NCBI RefSeq assembly: GCF_004138205.1
Contig: NZ_RXNQ01000034.1
Coordinates: 1 to 64,000, forward strand
Direction: 5' to 3'
Source of the DNA: Pedobacter sp. SYP-B3415
Lineage (GTDB): Bacteria > Bacteroidota > Bacteroidia > Sphingobacteriales > Sphingobacteriaceae
Length of the DNA: 64,000 nucleotides
The translations under genes and the position numbers were made by a program. Shown here piece by piece: positions 6,704 through 15,293 of this stretch (positions are counted from its first letter, which is position 1; each line of letters opens with the position of its first letter). Below the pieces are notes generated by a model, which worked only from the letters and a program-made list of their open reading frames with translations, was not told the DNA's origin and made no database searches.

Positions 6704-7342
6704 ATGAAAAAATTTATAGAACCGTTTCAATACATAACGCATGACCTGCCGGATCTCCCGCATATCCGGCAGGCGGAGCTTGCTTGTCAGGCCGGTGCGA
6801 AATGGATTCAATACCGCTGCCTGAGCAAAGAAGATGAGTCATTGCTTGAAGACATCAACACAATTGCTGCCATCTGTGATGACTGGGGAACCACTTTGAT
6901 CGTAACAGATCATGTGCATCTTCACGGGCAGGCCGATATTCAGGGCTTCCATATTGAAGATATGAACGCAGACTTCCGAAGTCTTCGAAACAGGCTTGGT
7001 CCGGATGTGACGCTAGGCGGCTCTGCAAATACAATTGAAAACCTGCTGCGCCTGGCGGCTGAAGGGTCAGATTATGCCGGGTTGGGGCCTTTCGGAGCCA
7101 CCCGAACAAAACCGAATGACTATCCCCATCTTGGCATTGCCGGATACCGCGAAGCCATTGCGGCGCTTGCAGCCGCGGGGCTTGATTTCCCGGTACTGGC
7201 CGTTGGCGGCGTAACGGCCGCAGACATTCCCGCGCTGCTTAAAACAGGCATTTACGGCATTGCTACCTCAGCAGCCGTTTACGGGGCGCCCGATTTTGAA
7301 GTGGCGTATGCCGGGCTTTATAACCTGGTAAAAACCCGATAA
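6704..7342 (+). CDS. thiE: Thiamine phosphate synthase
   Basis: A 212-residue TIM-barrel protein. ThiE joins HMP-pyrophosphate and thiazole phosphate to thiamine phosphate. Diagnostic stretches are 'GAKWIQYRCLSKE' (pyrophosphate-binding strand), 'LIVTDHVHLHGQADIQGFHIED' (family: NDxVDLAxxxxADGVHLGQxD), 'TLGGSANTIEN' and 'SDYAGLGPFGATRTKPN' (family: ADYxGxGPxxxTxTK). Residues near the usual 'GVHLGQ' differ here ('GFHIED'), a modest divergence. The gene begins 6 nt after the receptor stop, so it is co-transcribed and under the riboswitch. No other thiamine biosynthesis genes (thiC, thiG, thiS) are nearby, so it may serve salvage of imported precursors. Confidence 0.88.
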   Translation: MKKFIEPFQYITHDLPDLPHIRQAELACQAGAKWIQYRCLSKEDESLLEDINTIAAICDDWGTTLIVTDHVHLHGQADIQGFHIEDMNADFRSLRNRLGPDVTLGGSANTIENLLRLAAEGSDYAGLGPFGATRTKPNDYPHLGIAGYREAIAALAAAGLDFPVLAVGGVTAADIPALLKTGIYGIATSAAVYGAPDFEVAYAGLYNLVKTR

Positions 7343-7578
7343 ACAACGTTGCCTGCTGGCGGGTGCAGGTTTTCGGAGGGTTTGCGTTGTTTCTAAACCC
7401 GATTGACGCGTAAAGCCCGCGGCGAGGAACGATCGCTGACTTGAAGCAAAAAGCGGGGCTGCAGGCTGCCATGCGGCAGAAGCGTGCGTTTTCAAAAAAA
7501 GGCTGAAAGATTTGCGCTTGAAAATATGCTGATTTAAACAATATTGCTTCCCTTCACTCCATTCCTTATCTTCGCTGC

Positions 7579-8193
7579 ATGTCATCACACCACATCGTAA
7601 GGGAGAAACAGGAGCCTGCGCTTTATATCCATGAACTTGGAAACTTTAGTGAAGAGCTGCTCGGGCAGTTGCTTGAATGGAGTCCGACCGTCATTGTACA
7701 CGGGCAGGCCTATGAAAAAATAGACTCGCTTGGTATCAAGGTTGATGCGGTCGTGCAGCCCAGCAATATCACCCTACAGGAAAGCACACAAACCATCGAT
7801 GGTCTGGGCGATGCTCTGCCGCTGGTGCTCAACTACCTGGTGCAGGCAGGCTATCCGGCCGTAAACGTCATTACGCCGCAGCACGATCTCAAATTCATGA
7901 CGGCGTTTTCCTCCCGGCTAACCATTGTAGTCTTTAACGAAACTGAAAAAACGTATGCCATTCAAAGCGGCTTTTCGGTTTGGAAGCCAAAGGACACCAT
8001 ATTTAAGATTCTCGGCAATGCTTATATCGAAGTAACCAACCTGAAAATGATTGGTGAAATGCCGGATGACGAGGAGCGTGATTATCATGCAGAACATGAG
8101 CATACGCCCGCTCCGGAATTCCGCGTTATCGAGGACGGCTTTGTAGAGTTTGTTTTTGCCGGCGATCCCATATTTATCAGCGAACAACTATGA
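7579..8193 (+). CDS. Thiamine pyrophosphokinase-like protein
   Basis: A 204-residue protein resembling the divergent Bacteroidota proteins annotated as thiamine pyrophosphokinase. Residues 35-125 look like a Rossmann-type alpha/beta half ('PTVIVHGQAYEKIDSLGIKVDAVV', 'GYPAVNVIT'). The end 'FRVIEDGFVEFVFAGDPIFISEQL' resembles the beta-rich thiamine-binding C-terminal domain. The classic kinase motifs (DGG, GDxDS, TDxD) are not visible, so catalytic activity is uncertain. It lies 236 nt after thiE with no terminator seen between, which supports a thiamine link but not a shared transcript. A near-consensus box TATCTTCG (about 7568) suggests its own promoter. Its stop overlaps the next start by 4 bp. 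Confidence 0.5.
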   Translation: MSSHHIVREKQEPALYIHELGNFSEELLGQLLEWSPTVIVHGQAYEKIDSLGIKVDAVVQPSNITLQESTQTIDGLGDALPLVLNYLVQAGYPAVNVITPQHDLKFMTAFSSRLTIVVFNETEKTYAIQSGFSVWKPKDTIFKILGNAYIEVTNLKMIGEMPDDEERDYHAEHEHTPAPEFRVIEDGFVEFVFAGDPIFISEQL

Positions 8194-8684
8194 TTACCCT
8201 GCGAAGAGCCCATGAATCTGACATTGAAACCATCAGGAAAATTGCCCAGATAACGTGGCAGCCCACCTATGTGCCGATTATCGGACAGCCGCAGGTGGAT
8301 TACATGCTTGAAAAGATGTATAACCCCGGCGAATTGCAACGCCAGTTTATGGCGGGCCATACGTTTTTGCTGGCTGAAAAACCGGAGCAGGTTTGCGGCT
8401 TCGCCGGATTTTCAGTCTCGAACGCGAAAGAACACCTCTTCAAACTGCATAAATTGTACGTTCTGCCCGAAGCGAATGGCCTTGGCATAGGTAAGCTACT
8501 GATCAGCGAAGTGACCGATCAGGTTAGAAAGCTCGGCGGTAAACGGCTTGAACTTAACGTGAACCGCCTCAATAAGGCCTACGATTTTTACCTGCGCGCT
8601 GGATTTGTGGTCAGGGAAACTGTAGACCTTGATATTGGCGAGGGGTATTTTATGAATGATTATATCATGGAAAAGCCGCTTTAA
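8190..8684 (+). CDS. GNAT family N-acetyltransferase
   Basis: A 164-residue GCN5-related acetyltransferase transferring an acetyl group from acetyl-CoA to an amine, substrate unknown. It begins with the typical 'ITLRRAHESDIETIRKIAQITW'. The central strand 'HKLYVLPEANGLGIGKLLISE' (about residues 90-110) holds the acetyl-CoA loop (Q/R-x-x-G-x-G/A, here NGLGIG). It ends with 'LELNVNRLNKAYDFYLRAGFVV'. The start overlaps the preceding stop by 4 bp (ATGA), so translation is coupled. It converges with pepT, the two overlapping by 4 bp. Confidence 0.9.
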   Translation: MITLRRAHESDIETIRKIAQITWQPTYVPIIGQPQVDYMLEKMYNPGELQRQFMAGHTFLLAEKPEQVCGFAGFSVSNAKEHLFKLHKLYVLPEANGLGIGKLLISEVTDQVRKLGGKRLELNVNRLNKAYDFYLRAGFVVRETVDLDIGEGYFMNDYIMEKPL

Positions 8685-9934
8685 CTGCGTTCTTCCCAAA
8701 TCCGTGACAGATTCACGATAACTTCAGCAGCTTTTTGCATATCCTGAATACTAACCCATTCCTGCCTGCTGTGAAAGGCGTGCTCTCCAGCGAAAATGTT
8801 TGGGCAGGGCAATCCCATAAATGATAGACGGGAACCATCGGTACCGCCTCTGATGCTGCGTTTTTTCACTACCAGCCCGGCTTGCCTGATGGCCTCTTCC
8901 CCGAAGCTGACAACCTCCGGATGCTGGTCAAGCACCTCTTTCATGTTGCGGTATTGCGGTTTAATATCCAGGCTGTATGACGACCCGGGATATCTTTTCA
9001 TGACCGTTTCAATTACATCGTGAAGCAGCTGTCCATGGCCCTCCAGCCTGGCATTGTCAAAATCACGGAGAATAAAGTGCGCCTCTGCATATTCAACTTC
9101 AGCTTTTATGCTGACCGGATGGATGAATCCCTCCTTTTCTTCTGTAACCTCGGGCCGCAGCCGGTCTTTGGGCAGGCTGGTTAAAACCTCTGCCAAGATC
9201 TGCATGGCATTTTCCATTTTACCTTTCGCGAAGCCAGGGTGACTGCTCACGCCGTTGATCTTCAGTACTGCTCCATCTGCCGAAAACGTTTCGTCTTCTA
9301 TTGAACCCAGGCTCTCCCCGTCAATGGTGTAGCCAAAGTCTGCAGCCAGTTTTTTCATGTCAGCCTTGTCGACCCCACGACCAATCTCTTCATCAGGCGT
9401 AAACAGGATGCGGATGGCACCATGTTTTACTTCCGGATGTTCCACGAGGAACGAAACGGCCTCCATAATGGCACTAATGCCGGCTTTGTTATCAGCACCA
9501 AGCAGTGTAAGACCTGAAGCAGTGACAATATCATTTCCATGCTGAGCGCGCAGGTCGGGGTGTGCCGACTCGCGGATTACCACATTGGGATCGTCAGGCA
9601 GGACCAGATCGCGCCCGTCATAATTGCGGTGAATGATCGGCTTTACATTCTCGCCCGGACTATCGGGCGATGTATCCATATGCGAACAAAAACAGATGAC
9701 CGGGACGTTTTTTACCGAATTAGCAGGCAGTGTTGCGTACACATAACCAAACTGGTCCAGGAGGGCATCTGTCAGGCCAAGCGCCAGAAGCTCTTCAGTA
9801 AGCACCCTGCCAAGATCCATTTGCTTCTCTGTAGAGGGGCAGGTCGGTGATGCGGGATCTGACTGCGTATCGATACGTACATAACGCATAAAACGGGCTT
9901 CAAGGGTATTGCGGGGTTCCTGATCTGTTAACAT
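8681..9934 (-). CDS. pepT: Peptidase T (tripeptide aminopeptidase)
   Basis: A 417-residue M20B zinc aminopeptidase that removes the N-terminal residue from tripeptides in the cytoplasm. Metal-site motifs are 'FCSHMDTSPD' (His and Asp), 'LLGADNKAGISAI' (bridging Asp), 'FTPDEEIGRG' (catalytic and ligand Glu), 'YTIDGESLG' (Asp) and the late 'FAGEHAFHSRQEWV' (His). Full family length and intact. The box TACCTTTG (9939-9946, minus) ends only 4 nt before the ATG, suggesting a leaderless transcript. Confidence 0.95.
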   Translation of the reverse strand: MLTDQEPRNTLEARFMRYVRIDTQSDPASPTCPSTEKQMDLGRVLTEELLALGLTDALLDQFGYVYATLPANSVKNVPVICFCSHMDTSPDSPGENVKPIIHRNYDGRDLVLPDDPNVVIRESAHPDLRAQHGNDIVTASGLTLLGADNKAGISAIMEAVSFLVEHPEVKHGAIRILFTPDEEIGRGVDKADMKKLAADFGYTIDGESLGSIEDETFSADGAVLKINGVSSHPGFAKGKMENAMQILAEVLTSLPKDRLRPEVTEEKEGFIHPVSIKAEVEYAEAHFILRDFDNARLEGHGQLLHDVIETVMKRYPGSSYSLDIKPQYRNMKEVLDQHPEVVSFGEEAIRQAGLVVKKRSIRGGTDGSRLSFMGLPCPNIFAGEHAFHSRQEWVSIQDMQKAAEVIVNLSRIWEERS

Positions 9935-9938
9935 ATTT

Positions 9939-9946
9939 CAAAGGTA
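9939..9946 (-). promoter_or_regulatory. -7 promoter box of pepT (TACCTTTG), 4 nt before the ATG
   Basis: Exact TAnnTTTG match on the minus strand with a 4-nt gap to the start codon; transcription should begin at or next to the ATG. Confidence 0.5.
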
Positions 9947-10037
9947 AAATAATAGAGACAAATGCTGCCGCTTGTTTGGAAGACAATCTGTAATATCTGG
10001 TGTTGCGTAACTTAGCCCCTTCGCAATACTAAAACTC

Positions 10038-11780
10038 ATGAAGATCATATATACCTGGCTGCTGGCTTTATCGATCACAACGGCAACTGCCCAGCAAACA
10101 CCTTTTGAGCGGGGCTCTGGCAATACCACGACAACCTATGCCGAACTTATCCCCTATTATGAGAAACTGGCAGCTTCCTATCCCGGGCAGGCACGCCTGC
10201 TGCGTGGCGGATTGACCGACGCCGGCAAACCGCTGCACCTTCTGATTTTGTCGGCCGATGGCAGTTTTGACCCGCAGAAGATCCGTGCGGCCGGCAAATG
10301 TATTTTATTGGTTAACAACGGCATCCACCCCGGCGAGCCGGAAGGCATTGATGCTTCTATGATGTTTGCACGCGATCTTCTGAAAGACAAGAAAATTCCG
10401 GCAAACACTGTAATCTGCATTATTCCGGCCTACAACATTGACGGCATGCTGAACCGAAGCAGCACATCGAGAGCAAACCAAAACGGGCCGGCGGCCTATG
10501 GTTTTCGCGGAAATGCCCGGAACTATGACCTGAACCGTGATTTCATAAAAACCGATTCACGAAATTCTGAAAGTTTTCAGCAGATTTTTAATACCTGGCA
10601 GCCGCACATATTTGTTGATACGCACACAAGCAACGGGGCCGACTACCAGTATACCATGACACTGATACCCGCTCAGAAAGACAAGTTGCAGCCGCTTTTG
10701 TCTGCTTACCTGCAAAAGACAATGCTGCCCGAGCTTTACGGTAAGATGCAAAGTAAGGGCTATCCGCTGGTACCTTATGTAAATTCGGTTGCCGAAACAC
10801 CCGACCAGGGCATCACCGGTTTTATGGAGTCCCCGCGCTACTCGACCGGATATGCAGCTTTGCATAACTGCATCGGCTTTATGCCGGAAACGCATATGCT
10901 GAAACCCTATAGCCAGCGCGTAGATGCAACACGGAAATTGCTCGAAACCTATGTCGAAGTAATCAGTAAAGACGTAAAAACCATCGTAGCCAATAAGATG
11001 GCCGCAGACCGGGCGGTTGCTGCCCAGCAGGAATTTGTGCTGGACTGGAAACTTGACCAGAGCCGCTCTGCCGAAATTACCTTCAAGGGCTACGAAGCCA
11101 GGTACAAGCCCAGCGAGGTGAGCGGAAAGGACCGGCTGTACTACGACAGAAACAGGCCCTACACCCGCAATATCAAAGAGTGGAACCACTTTATTCCGGC
11201 TATGTCCGTGCAAAAACCGGCCGCCTACATCATCCCGCAGGCTTACGAAAAGGTTATCGCTTTGCTGAAACTGAACAATGTGAAATTGAAACGCCTTGAC
11301 AGAGACATCACTGTAGAAATGGAGTTATATACAATCGGCGATTATAAAACCGCAGCAAGACCTTATGAAGGGCATTATCTTCATTCGGCAGTACAACTGA
11401 AACCGGCAACGGTAACCATGAACTTTTATGCCGGCGACTACGTTGCCGAAACCAACCAGGCATCGAACCGGTACCTTGTCGAAACGCTCGAGCCGCAGGC
11501 AGCCGATTCCTATTTCAACTGGAACTTCTTTGACGCTGTTCTTGGTCAGAAAGAACATTTTTCGGCTTATGTGTTCGAAGATACTGCGGCAGCGCTATTG
11601 AAAAATGATGCCGCGCTGCGCAAAAAACTGAGCGATAAGAAGGCGGCAGACCCTGCATTTGCGCAAAACGCGGCTGCACAGCTTGACTTTGTGTATAAAA
11701 ATTCTGATTATTACGAGAAAACACACCTCCGCTATCCGATCGGTCGCCTTGCAAGTGCCGCCTATCTAAGCCTCCGTTAA
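10038..11780 (+). CDS. Secreted M14 family zinc carboxypeptidase-like protein
   Basis: A 580-residue protein with a signal peptide (about residues 1-18, ending TATAQ). The M14 metallopeptidase domain covers about residues 30-330. Zinc ligands sit in 'NNGIHPGEPEG' (HxxE) and the later His in 'FVDTHTSNGADY'; the catalytic Glu is probably in 'IGFMPETHML'. 'RNYDLNRDFIK' matches the substrate-binding Asn-Arg region. The remaining 250 residues are a beta-rich C-terminal extension of unknown role. It probably acts in the periplasm or outside the cell on peptides or cell-wall fragments. The rhomboid gene starts 1 nt after its stop. Confidence 0.85.
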   Translation: MKIIYTWLLALSITTATAQQTPFERGSGNTTTTYAELIPYYEKLAASYPGQARLLRGGLTDAGKPLHLLILSADGSFDPQKIRAAGKCILLVNNGIHPGEPEGIDASMMFARDLLKDKKIPANTVICIIPAYNIDGMLNRSSTSRANQNGPAAYGFRGNARNYDLNRDFIKTDSRNSESFQQIFNTWQPHIFVDTHTSNGADYQYTMTLIPAQKDKLQPLLSAYLQKTMLPELYGKMQSKGYPLVPYVNSVAETPDQGITGFMESPRYSTGYAALHNCIGFMPETHMLKPYSQRVDATRKLLETYVEVISKDVKTIVANKMAADRAVAAQQEFVLDWKLDQSRSAEITFKGYEARYKPSEVSGKDRLYYDRNRPYTRNIKEWNHFIPAMSVQKPAAYIIPQAYEKVIALLKLNNVKLKRLDRDITVEMELYTIGDYKTAARPYEGHYLHSAVQLKPATVTMNFYAGDYVAETNQASNRYLVETLEPQAADSYFNWNFFDAVLGQKEHFSAYVFEDTAAALLKNDAALRKKLSDKKAADPAFAQNAAAQLDFVYKNSDYYEKTHLRYPIGRLASAAYLSLR

Positions 11781-11781
11781 T

Positions 11782-12393
11782 ATGAACGCATACCTTCAAA
11801 TTGCACCCGTTGCCTGCTTCGTCTTTGCGCTGACGATTATAACCAGCCTGTATGCCTTTTCAAACACAAATGTCTACGGCAAATTTATGCTGCATCCCTA
11901 TTCAGTAGCAAAAGGCGCGAAACCCTGGACACTCATCACCAGCGGCCTTATCCATGCTGACTGGGGCCATCTGTTTTTTAACATGATGACCTTTTTCTTT
12001 TTCGCTTTCAGGCTCGAAGCACAGGTTGGGAGCCTGCGTTTTGCCATAATTTATTTCGCCGGAATGGTTCTGGCAGATATTCCCTCGGTGGTTAAACATA
12101 AGGATCATTTCTGGTACAACAGTCTCGGCGCCTCGGGCGCAATCAGCGCAGTATTATTCAGTTATATCCTGTTTGATCCGCTTTCAAAGTTATACATCAT
12201 GTTTATACCAATTGGAATTCCGGCAGTTCTGTTCGGCGGAATATATCTTGTCTACTGCGTATACATGTCCAAAAACTCCCGGGACAACATCAACCATGAC
12301 GCCCATTTTTTTGGGGCCCTGGCGGGTTTGATTCTCACGGTTCTGATGGTTCCGGGAATCATTAATCATTTTCTGAATACCTTATTCGGTTAG
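11782..12393 (+). CDS. Rhomboid family intramembrane serine protease
   Basis: A 203-residue membrane protein with about six transmembrane helices. It carries the rhomboid motifs: 'HADWGHLFFNM' (HxxxN, helix 2), 'NSLGASGAISAVL' (GxSG catalytic serine) and 'NHDAHFFGALAG' (catalytic His). It cleaves substrates within the membrane; substrates unknown. It begins 1 nt after the M14 peptidase, so the two are likely co-transcribed. Its 3' end overlaps the convergent gene at 12382 by 12 bp. Confidence 0.9.
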   Translation: MNAYLQIAPVACFVFALTIITSLYAFSNTNVYGKFMLHPYSVAKGAKPWTLITSGLIHADWGHLFFNMMTFFFFAFRLEAQVGSLRFAIIYFAGMVLADIPSVVKHKDHFWYNSLGASGAISAVLFSYILFDPLSKLYIMFIPIGIPAVLFGGIYLVYCVYMSKNSRDNINHDAHFFGALAGLILTVLMVPGIINHFLNTLFG

Positions 12394-13344
12394 GGGAAGA
12401 GCGGGGTCGTCAAAAAAGCTCATCGGTGCCTCCGGGTTTTTGATGATCTCGAACAGCGTGAGTCCCCATGGTTTCCAGAAGTTCTCCAGTACCTGTCCGT
12501 AGGTTTTGTGCTGCCAGTGATCAAACAGTGGTTTTGCCGAAGCGCCCCTGAGAGGCATCGCCTCAATATAGGTTGTCCCGTTCAGGGTTACGATAGTATA
12601 ATCGGGTAGCCGGTTAAAAAGATAGGCCGAATAATAAAACCGCGCACATAACTCCTCGAATTGCTGGAGGCTGAGGGGTCTGTTTTTTATTTCTTCAAGC
12701 AGGGTGTCGTGGTATTTCCTGTTGGCGCCATTATCCTGCAGACAGGCCACGATTCCAAAGTTCTTGAAGCGCAGGGAAAACGTAAGCGTATTAATCTCAT
12801 CTCTGAAACTAAAAGGTGTATCCTGTTCTTCAAGTTCGGTGAGCACAATGCTCCAGGGGTTTACATTTTCAAAAACAAGGTCTGTGTAGATTCCCTGCAA
12901 ATGCGTGTGCAGGTTGCCGAATTTCATCATCAGTGACTGCGACATATTCAGTTGGCCGGCACCGCCATTCTGCCTCAGAGCCGCGTGCATTTCAATGTAA
13001 ACAAATCCGTAAATGAATTTGCCCAGCCAGTGAAACAACTTTCGTTCATCAAGCGCCTTCAGGGTGTCATACCCGCCAGCAAAGGCTGCCTCAATTTCAG
13101 CCTCAAGCGGATCGAGAAAACTTTCATTTACTTCAGTATTGACAGGAATCTGCAGCGACCGGTAACTGCGTATGCTTTCATCGAGCAGCTTGATGGCCTC
13201 GTCGCCGGTTAAGCCCGCCTGCTGCATCAGCCATTGGGGAATAACCGGTACCTGCACTACGGGTGTGTGAAACGTCTCCCCGCTCAAAAAACAGTTGCGG
13301 TAATAGAAATCGAAATTTTTGAACGGTTGATAGATCAGCTGCAT
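12382..13344 (-). CDS. Conserved Bacteroidota protein of unknown function
   Basis: A 320-residue soluble protein I cannot assign to a family. It has no signal peptide or membrane segment. Visible features are the acidic N-terminal half with 'ETFHTPVVQVPVIPQWLMQQAG', many aromatic residues ('GKFIYGFVYIEMHAALRQN', 'FYYSAYLFNRLPDY') and a C-terminal 'VLENFWKPWGLTLFEIIKNPEAP'. It stands alone between rhomboid (convergent overlap of 12 bp) and the dipeptide epimerase (divergent). The box TAATTTTG at 13349-13356 ends 4 nt before the ATG and supports this start. Confidence 0.75.
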   Translation of the reverse strand: MQLIYQPFKNFDFYYRNCFLSGETFHTPVVQVPVIPQWLMQQAGLTGDEAIKLLDESIRSYRSLQIPVNTEVNESFLDPLEAEIEAAFAGGYDTLKALDERKLFHWLGKFIYGFVYIEMHAALRQNGGAGQLNMSQSLMMKFGNLHTHLQGIYTDLVFENVNPWSIVLTELEEQDTPFSFRDEINTLTFSLRFKNFGIVACLQDNGANRKYHDTLLEEIKNRPLSLQQFEELCARFYYSAYLFNRLPDYTIVTLNGTTYIEAMPLRGASAKPLFDHWQHKTYGQVLENFWKPWGLTLFEIIKNPEAPMSFFDDPALPLTE

Positions 13345-13348
13345 CGGC

Positions 13349-13356
13349 CAAAATTA
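13349..13356 (-). promoter_or_regulatory. -7 promoter box (TAATTTTG) of the 320-residue unknown gene, 4 nt before its ATG
   Basis: Exact TAnnTTTG match on the minus strand with a 4-nt gap to the start codon. The epimerase box (13395-13402, plus strand) lies about 40 nt away, so this gap holds two divergent promoters. Confidence 0.5.
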
Positions 13357-13394
13357 GGCATTATAAATTCCTGCTTGCTGTATATTACTTTTTT

Positions 13395-13402
13395 TAACTT
13401 TG
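13395..13402 (+). promoter_or_regulatory. -7 promoter box of the dipeptide epimerase (TAACTTTG)
   Basis: Exact TAnnTTTG match 22 nt before the ATG at 13425. Confidence 0.55.
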
Positions 13403-13424
13403 GCATTACCGATCAGATCCAGAC

Positions 13425-14465
13425 ATGCAGCTCGCCTATCACGCCTACAAGCTAGAACTAAAACACACCTTTTCCATTGCGAAGTTTTCGCGCAACCATA
13501 CCCCTGTGCTTCTTCTCAGAATCACGTACCAGGGTACGGAAGGATTTGGCGAGGCATCTATGGTGCCTTATATGGGCGAAAGTTTTGAAACCGCTGCGGC
13601 TTTTCTCGCTAAGACAGACCTGAACCAGTTTCGCGCGCCATTCGACTTTCCAGCCATCATTTCTTATCTGGATAACCTGGCGCCGGGGCAACCGGCCATA
13701 AAAGCTGCGATAGACATTGCATTGAATGATATCCAGGGCAAATTGCTGGGCCTTCCCTGTTACGAAATGTATGGCGCAAACCCCGCGCAAATGCCGGTAA
13801 CATCGTACACACTTGGAATCGATACCCCCGAAGTACTTCGCGAAAAAGTTGCTGATGCGCGTGCCTGCAAAGTGTTAAAGATCAAACTGGGCCGGGACAA
13901 TGACCGCGAACTGATTCAAACCATCAGGTCTGTCAGCGATCTGCCGCTTTATGTAGATGCCAACCAGGGATGGAGCGACCGCAAGCAGGCCATTGATATG
14001 ATTTACTGGCTGCACGATCAGGGCGTTCTGCTGATTGAACAGCCGATGGATAAAACTAACATTGACGGCAACGCCTGGCTTACAGAACGAAGTCCGATAC
14101 CGATTCTTGCAGATGAAGCGGTGCAGCGCCTCAGCGACATGCAGGCTATCAAAGGCGCCTACCATGGCATCAACGTTAAACTGATGAAAAGTGCCGGTAT
14201 GTTTGAGGCCCACCAGATGATTCTTCAGGCAAAAGCCTGGGGAATGAAAGTCCTGATCGGATGTATGAGCGAAACATCCTGCGCAACCCTTGCTGCTGCG
14301 GCTCTCGCCCCGCTGTGCAATTGGGCTGACCTTGACGGGCCCCTGCTTACAAAAAACAATCCTTTCGAAACACCATCACTTCAGGATGGGAAATGGCTGC
14401 TGAATCATTCGCCCGGACTCGGACTAAACGGCACCGCATCTATTGCTTTTGATCAGTACCCATAA
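13425..14465 (+). CDS. Dipeptide epimerase (enolase superfamily, L-Ala-D/L-Glu epimerase-like)
   Basis: A 346-residue enolase-superfamily enzyme of the muconate-lactonizing subgroup. The N-terminal capping domain is followed by a barrel with the catalytic Lys pair region 'KVLKIKLGRD' (KxK), the metal ligands Asp in 'LYVDANQGW', Glu in 'LLIEQPMD' and Asp in 'ILADEAVQ', and the second catalytic Lys in 'INVKLMKSAG'. These fit L-Ala-D/L-Glu epimerases, which help recycle murein peptides; other dipeptide specificities occur in this group. The start at 13425 fits the length and the promoter box 22 nt upstream. Confidence 0.87.
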   Translation: MQLAYHAYKLELKHTFSIAKFSRNHTPVLLLRITYQGTEGFGEASMVPYMGESFETAAAFLAKTDLNQFRAPFDFPAIISYLDNLAPGQPAIKAAIDIALNDIQGKLLGLPCYEMYGANPAQMPVTSYTLGIDTPEVLREKVADARACKVLKIKLGRDNDRELIQTIRSVSDLPLYVDANQGWSDRKQAIDMIYWLHDQGVLLIEQPMDKTNIDGNAWLTERSPIPILADEAVQRLSDMQAIKGAYHGINVKLMKSAGMFEAHQMILQAKAWGMKVLIGCMSETSCATLAAAALAPLCNWADLDGPLLTKNNPFETPSLQDGKWLLNHSPGLGLNGTASIAFDQYP

Positions 14466-14598
14466 TACGCCTGCCTACAGAAGTCCCCGGAAGCGGCGTT
14501 CATTTGGCTGCTGCTGTAAGCCCCCAGCCGGCAAAAAAGGGCCGTTTCCAAACATTTAATCCTGAAGCGCTGTTTTTTGGAAAAAGTCCGAATCCTTC

Positions 14599-15288
14599 AT
14601 GATGACGCAAAGACCTCCTGACGGTGGCAGCCTGTATACTGAAACGAACATGCTGCACCTCTTCCCCGAACCCTTCAATACCATCACCAGCTGCTTTTTT
14701 CTTTGTATTGCCATTTACTGGACATTCAAACTCTGGGGAAAATTTAAAACGCACACCTACCTGAGCATCGCACTGATCCTGCTTTATATTGGCGGCATCG
14801 GCGGTACGGTCTATCATGGCCTCAGGCAGTGGAGCGTATTTATTATGATGGACTGGATGCCGATCATGCTCCTGTGCGTATCGGCGGGTGTTTACTTCCT
14901 TTCAAAGGTTGTGCGCTGGTACTTTGCTATTCTTATTGTGGCCGCCTATGTAGCTTTCCAGTTTATTTTCAGACGGTCGATGATGGCCAGCGATCCCCAG
15001 TTTTTTGTAAACCTGAATTACGCCATGATGGCCGCACTTGTCCTGTTTCCTGTTCTTGCTTACCTCATTAAAACGAACTGGAGATTTGGCAAATGGGTCG
15101 GTTTTGCACTGGTTGCGTTTGTGTTTGCCCTGACATTCCGGATTGCTGACCGCTGGGAATGGCTGACCATGGGAACACATTTTCTCTGGCATACATTCGG
15201 CGCCATTGCAGCGTTCTGTATGTTCAGGTTTATCTACCTTGTTAACGCAGGGCAGACCATAGAAAAGGAAGAACGCATTGCTGCCTGA
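14599..15288 (+). CDS. CREST-superfamily (alkaline ceramidase-like) membrane hydrolase
   Basis: A 229-residue protein with about seven transmembrane helices. It follows the CREST/alkaline ceramidase layout: 'EPFNTITS' near the first helix (Glu24, Asn27), His73 in 'TVYHGLRQ', Asp85 in 'MMDWMP', and His194/His198 in 'HFLWHTFG' (HxxxH). In ceramidases these bind zinc and activate water. The serine four residues before the first His is replaced by Gly69. Sphingobacteria make sphingolipids, so a lipid amidase role is plausible but unproven. The gene could start at the adjacent Met or at Met18. It stands alone; its 3' end meets the ThuA gene. Confidence 0.7.
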   Translation: MMTQRPPDGGSLYTETNMLHLFPEPFNTITSCFFLCIAIYWTFKLWGKFKTHTYLSIALILLYIGGIGGTVYHGLRQWSVFIMMDWMPIMLLCVSAGVYFLSKVVRWYFAILIVAAYVAFQFIFRRSMMASDPQFFVNLNYAMMAALVLFPVLAYLIKTNWRFGKWVGFALVAFVFALTFRIADRWEWLTMGTHFLWHTFGAIAAFCMFRFIYLVNAGQTIEKEERIAA

Positions 15289-15293
15289 GCGGA

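Noticed and set aside
7343..7578. Possible gene or element remnant between thiE and the kinase-like gene
   Set aside because: Short frames only, no conserved motif, no repeat or tRNA structure; I see nothing beyond a near-consensus promoter box at its end.
10557..11213. 218-codon open frame on the minus strand inside the M14 peptidase gene
   Set aside because: Antisense to a well-supported gene, no family similarity visible.
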